Source of the DNA: an uncultured bacterium
GTDB taxonomy: Bacteria; Bacillota_I; Bacilli_A; RF39; UBA660
Assembly (NCBI GenBank): GCA_947646655.1
Contig: CANSHI010000012.1
Location: forward strand, 1 to 44,360
DNA: 44,360 bases
Direction of reading: 5' to 3'
Of the stretch, positions 40,917 through 44,360 are shown in pieces. Position 1 is the stretch's first letter. Each line of letters opens with the position of its first letter. Under the pieces are notes generated by a model that was not told the DNA's origin, did no database searches, and saw only the letters and a list, made by a program, of their open reading frames with translations. Both the position numbers and the translations under genes were made by a program.

Positions 40917-41351
40917 TCACCTCATATTTTTACTGTTTTCTAATCCATCAATATATTCTAATATTTCTTGCATTTTATTCTCATCTAAAAATTTTGAATT
41001 GCTATCTCTAAACACTAGTCTTTCGAAATCGTGTAACGATAATGTCGTTTCAAAATCCGCTAAGACTTGATCACAATGTTCGTATTCTGCATCATATAAT
41101 TCGTCCAACTCATTTAAAATATCAATATAATCCTCATAACTAATACTAGCCTGATCTAATCTTTTAAGTATTATAGCTTCATTTTTCAAATGTACAAAAA
41201 ATCCTTTAGTCGCGACTATTAGTTGTTCTCTTAAGTCACTCCTTTTTGGAAACACCACTAAGTATTTTAAATAAATACATGCAATATCGAACCAAGTCGA
41301 AATTTTATTTTCTAAAGTTTTTCTTTTTGTATCCTTAATCTCAAATTTCAT
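40917..41351 (-). CDS. Unknown small helical protein
   Basis: A 144-residue, largely helical protein with no signal peptide or membrane span. Segments such as LENKISTWFDIACIYLKYLV and LNELDELYDAEYEHCDQVLA suggest a helical bundle. No family is recognised. It lies 4 bp upstream of the membrane gene at 40139-40912 and ends with an acidic helix. The 89-bp gap to the recombinase gene upstream contains no clear promoter. Confidence 0.6.
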   Translation of the reverse strand: MKFEIKDTKRKTLENKISTWFDIACIYLKYLVVFPKRSDLREQLIVATKGFFVHLKNEAIILKRLDQASISYEDYIDILNELDELYDAEYEHCDQVLADFETTLSLHDFERLVFRDSNSKFLDENKMQEILEYIDGLENSKNMR

Positions 41352-41440
41352 AATAGCTTATCTCTCATTTCATCCATTAAAATATGTTAAACTGTATTTT
41401 ATAAAAAATTTTAAATATTTGCAAGCAAAATTAAAAGTCA

Positions 41441-42334
41441 TCACTCACTTTTATGTGCTCTCGGATGACTGTTTAAATACACACGTCTCAGCTCTTCATT
41501 CGAAACATGAGTATAAATATTAGTTGTACTCAAATTAGCATGTCCAAGCAGTTCTTGTACTTCTCTTATATCCATGCCTTCATTTAACAATAAAGTTGCA
41601 AAAGTATGTCTCAACGTATGAGGACTGATTTTATGCTTTATAGCACTTTTCTTAATTAATTTCTCTAAAATGTCTGCAATACCTCGTCTTGTAATTTGAT
41701 TTCCCAAATGATTGATGAGTAAATATTCACAAGTTTTACCCTTTAAAAGATCTTGTCTAGCATTTAATACATAATTACTCATAACACTTTGACATACACA
41801 ATTAAAATATACTATTCGCATTTTATTGCCCTTACCAGTTATTTTAATCTCTCTTTCTTTAAAATTGATATCTTTAATTTTAATATTAACTGCTTCACTC
41901 ACACGAATACCTGTCGCAAAAAGAAGCTCTAAAATCATTCTATTACGAATACCTAAGTTAGTTTCATCACAAGCATTTACTAAATCGAGAAATTCTTCAT
42001 ACTGCAAATAATTGGGCAATTTTTGTTCTTTTTTGGGTCCCTTAACTAATTTAAAAGGTGTCGACTCTACAATATTTTCTCTAATTAAATAGTCATAAAA
42101 ACTTCTAATCGAACTTAAATGCCGAGCGATACTTGTACTTTTAAACTTTAAACCACTTAGTCGAATTAAATAATCAGTGACATCACTATATTTCATATTT
42201 TTATAGTTGATATGATTATTTTTCACATACTCATTAAAGCCTTCTAAATCTTTACGATAACTACTTATCGTATTTTCTGAATACTTTTTTTCAAACTCTA
42301 TATGTTCTAAAAACTTTTCTATTAACTCGTCCAT
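41441..42334 (-). CDS. Xer-family tyrosine recombinase
   Basis: A 297-residue recombinase. The N-terminal SAM-like DNA-binding domain (about 1-90; ENTISSYRKDLEGF) precedes the catalytic domain, which has FATGIRVSEAVN (Arg), ITGKGNKMRIV (Lys), HTLRHTFATLLL (His-x-x-Arg), LLGHANLSTTNIYTHV (His, Tyr nucleophile). Size and motifs fit XerC/XerD/CodV, which resolves chromosome dimers at dif. XerC and XerD cannot be separated by eye. Proximity to topA and rbgA in related genomes suggests the xerC/codV locus. It follows parE after 1 bp. Confidence 0.9.
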   Translation of the reverse strand: MDELIEKFLEHIEFEKKYSENTISSYRKDLEGFNEYVKNNHINYKNMKYSDVTDYLIRLSGLKFKSTSIARHLSSIRSFYDYLIRENIVESTPFKLVKGPKKEQKLPNYLQYEEFLDLVNACDETNLGIRNRMILELLFATGIRVSEAVNIKIKDINFKEREIKITGKGNKMRIVYFNCVCQSVMSNYVLNARQDLLKGKTCEYLLINHLGNQITRRGIADILEKLIKKSAIKHKISPHTLRHTFATLLLNEGMDIREVQELLGHANLSTTNIYTHVSNEELRRVYLNSHPRAHKSE

Positions 42335-42335
42335 T

Positions 42336-44249
42336 TTAATACTCTATATTATAACTATCCTCTAAAGTAAACTCGACGTTCTCATTAATCCACTCTTTAC
42401 GAGGTTCTACGACATCTCCCATAAGAACACTGACTCTTTTTTCTGCTAAAACAGCATCTTCGATATTTACACGAATTAAGTTACGAGTTTCGGGATTCAT
42501 TGTCGTTTCCCAAAGAGGAACAGGATTCATTTCTCCGAGTCCCTTATACCTTTGTACTTTATATCCTGATATTTTACTAGTATATTCCTGCATTTCCTCG
42601 GTAGTCCAAAAATACTTACCTTTCTTATCGCGTGCCGTTTCCACTTTATATAAAGGCGGCATCGCTATATACAAGTGACCTGTCTCAATCAAAGGCTTCA
42701 TAAATCTATAGAAAAAAGTTAAAAGTAAACATTGAATATGAGCTCCGTCATCGTCGGCATCGGTCATTATTATAACTTTATCATAATTAATATCGTTTAT
42801 ATCAAACTCTGACCCATAACCTGCCCCAATACAGTGTATCATGACATTTATTTCTTCATTTTTCATAATATCAGCCATATTAGCTTTCTCAGTATTGATA
42901 ATCTTACCTCTAAGAGGTAATATACCTTGGAACTTCTTATCGCGACTTTTCTTAGCCGTTCCACCCGCTGAATTTCCTTCCACTATAAACAGTTCATTCT
43001 TTTTAGGATTTCTAGATTGAGGTGGAGTCAGTTTACCACTTAAAATTCTCTCATTCTTTTTATTGCCTTTGCCATTTCTAATTTCTTCACGTGCCTTACG
43101 AGCAGCCTCGCGTGCAACACGACTTTTAGAAGCTTTTTCTATAATCTGCAAAGCTACTTCTCTATTTTCCTCTAAGAAATATTTCAATTGGTCACATACT
43201 ACATCTTGCACGGCACCCTTCGCCTCAGGTGTACCGAGCTTTCCTTTAGTCTGCCCTTCAAATTGCAATAGCTCCTCAGGGATACGTAAGTTGATGACAG
43301 CTGTTAATCCTTCACGAACATCGCTTCCATCAAAATTTGCTTCTTTTTCTTTTAGTAGTTTATTAGCTCTCGCATATTCATTAAAAACTTTAGTTATACC
43401 AGTCTTAAATCCGACTTCATGAGACCCACCATCCCCCGTTTTTACGTTATTAACAAATGATACTATAGATTCACTATAAGAGTCAGTATATTGCAAAGCT
43501 ACTTCTACTTCGATCTTATTTTTACTGCCTTGAAAGTATATAGCTTTATGTAAGGCTTTTTTATCTTCGTTCATATATTCTACAAAAGATAAAAGTCCAT
43601 CTTCGTAATGATATATTTCGGAAAGTCCATCTTCCTCATCTTTTATTTCTACAGTTAAATTTTTTAATAAAAATGCGCTTTCTTGCATTCTTTCTGCAAT
43701 TGTAGTAAAGCTGAATTTAGCATCTCCAAATACGTCTTTATCGGGCATAAAAGTTACACTAGTTCCCGTTTTATTCGTTTTTCCTATTTCGTGAAGCTTT
43801 TCTTCGAGATGCCCACCGTCTTTAAATTTTATATTGACTATTTTCCCATCGCGACAAACTGTTACATCCATCCATGAACTAAGTGCATTTACAACACTCG
43901 CTCCTACTCCATGTAATCCTCCTGAAACTTTATAGTTGCCTTCCTCAAATTTACCACCAGCATGCAATACTGTGTAAATTACCTCAGGAGTACTCTTGCC
44001 ACTCGGATGCATTCCAATTGGCACACCACGCCCATTATCAGTAACACTTACAGAGTTATCGGGATGAATGACGATTCGAATCTTATCACCATATCCATTA
44101 ATGATCTCATCAATCGCATTATCGACTATTTCCCAAACTAAATGATGCATGCCACGTTTATCTGTCGATCCGATATACATACCAGGTCTTTTTCTTACAG
44201 CCTCTAATCCTTCAAGTATTTTAATCGAACTTTCATCGTACTTTGCCAT
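42336..44249 (-). CDS. parE: DNA topoisomerase IV subunit B
   Basis: A 637-residue ATPase subunit. The GHKL region has EIVDNAIDEI and TDNGRGVPIGMH, then GGLHGVGASVVN. Toprim residues are in FIVEGNSAGGTA and MTDADDDGAHIQ. The end QRYKGLGEMNP is conserved. GAHIQ (rather than GAHIR), YRFMKPLIETGHLYIAMPPLYK and LRGKIINTEKANMADI favour ParE over GyrB. ATP hydrolysis drives strand passage to unlink daughter chromosomes. The start is the ATG at 44249, with AGGTG upstream; the GTG three codons earlier would overlap that site. parC is not next to it here. Confidence 0.9.
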   Translation of the reverse strand: MAKYDESSIKILEGLEAVRKRPGMYIGSTDKRGMHHLVWEIVDNAIDEIINGYGDKIRIVIHPDNSVSVTDNGRGVPIGMHPSGKSTPEVIYTVLHAGGKFEEGNYKVSGGLHGVGASVVNALSSWMDVTVCRDGKIVNIKFKDGGHLEEKLHEIGKTNKTGTSVTFMPDKDVFGDAKFSFTTIAERMQESAFLLKNLTVEIKDEEDGLSEIYHYEDGLLSFVEYMNEDKKALHKAIYFQGSKNKIEVEVALQYTDSYSESIVSFVNNVKTGDGGSHEVGFKTGITKVFNEYARANKLLKEKEANFDGSDVREGLTAVINLRIPEELLQFEGQTKGKLGTPEAKGAVQDVVCDQLKYFLEENREVALQIIEKASKSRVAREAARKAREEIRNGKGNKKNERILSGKLTPPQSRNPKKNELFIVEGNSAGGTAKKSRDKKFQGILPLRGKIINTEKANMADIMKNEEINVMIHCIGAGYGSEFDINDINYDKVIIMTDADDDGAHIQCLLLTFFYRFMKPLIETGHLYIAMPPLYKVETARDKKGKYFWTTEEMQEYTSKISGYKVQRYKGLGEMNPVPLWETTMNPETRNLIRVNIEDAVLAEKRVSVLMGDVVEPRKEWINENVEFTLEDSYNIEY

Positions 44250-44265
44250 TTTTATCACCTTTTTA

Positions 44266-44294
44266 ATCTTACCATACAGAGTTTAAGAATGCAA
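44266..44294 (-). promoter_or_regulatory. Promoter of parE
   Basis: On the minus strand TTGCAT (44289-44294), a 17-bp spacer and TAAGAT (44266-44271) preceded by TGG (extended -10), 16 bp before the start. The rest of 44295-44360 shows no gene that I can see. Confidence 0.7.
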
Positions 44295-44360
44295 GTTAGG
44301 TGGACTTTGAGTTTAGGTATTATCTAAAAAAATAGGAAAATTTGGAGATTGGAATAACAA

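Noticed and set aside
42336-44249. GyrB rather than ParE
   Set aside because: GAHIQ, the YRFMKPLIETGHLYIAMPPLYK segment and INTEKAN fit ParE; GyrB would normally show GAHIR and be followed by gyrA.

Overview
The window looks like the chromosome of an AT-rich, endospore-forming member of the Bacillota (Bacilli / Erysipelotrichia-like or a related spore-forming lineage). The reasons are the base composition, strong AGGAGG-type ribosome binding sites, a mraZ-rsmH-ftsL-pbp cell-division cluster, a SpoIVFA/SpoIVFB pair, CotJ spore-coat genes, an LtaS-like enzyme and RNase HIII. I have not assigned a genus.

Layout from left to right. (1) 1-3235: minus-strand LysM membrane protein, mtaB, an unknown membrane protein and a small HTH gene. 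(2) 3388-6659: a decayed integrative element beside tRNA-Glu, bounded by a 21-bp imperfect direct repeat. It carries a CI/LexA-like S24 repressor, a membrane protein with a Cys/His motif recalling phage minor capsid proteins, a PemK/MazF-like protein, a promoter followed by five consecutive RNA hairpins (a candidate small RNA), and a broken tyrosine integrase. (3) 6651-6900: tRNA-Glu, tRNA-Ile and tRNA-Lys. (4) 7038-11499: a short division cluster reading mraZ > rsmH > ftsL > PBP > unknown, behind a promoter with three MraZ boxes. (5) 11624-13703, plus strand: a fused cotJA-cotJB gene, cotJC and rnhC. (6) 13718-17779: holA, comEC, a small ORF and comEA (DNA uptake). (7) 17988-29306: rseP, cdsA, spoIVFB/FA, a phosphohexomutase, a COG2426 membrane protein, topA, an LtaS-like sulfatase, rnhB and rbgA. 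(8) 29329-36019: an accessory island with an Apea-type HEPN gene, rhuM, a P-loop protein, a rearranged rhuM pseudogene, a Bro-N protein, an McrB-N/DUF3883 putative restriction enzyme, and Nudix and ASCH remnants. (9) 36020-44294: sua5, a DUF488-like gene, a protein-kinase-like gene, a Nudix-HAD fusion, lepB, rplS, two unknowns, a Xer recombinase and parE.

The order rplS-lepB-...-rbgA-rnhB-...-topA resembles the conserved Bacillota neighbourhood rplS-rbgA-rnhB-topA-xerC, here split by accessory DNA. A 22-bp repeat and its flanks, copied from the 5' end of rbgA, reappear at 32347-32399. This suggests that DNA was inserted at the start of rbgA and duplicated its beginning.

The most interesting points are the five-hairpin RNA locus in the tRNA-linked element, the island with the duplicated rbgA 5' end, the HEPN gene coupled to rhuM but lacking a standard start codon, the capsid-like Cys/His protein, the CotJA-CotJB fusion and the Mollicutes-style MraZ operator.
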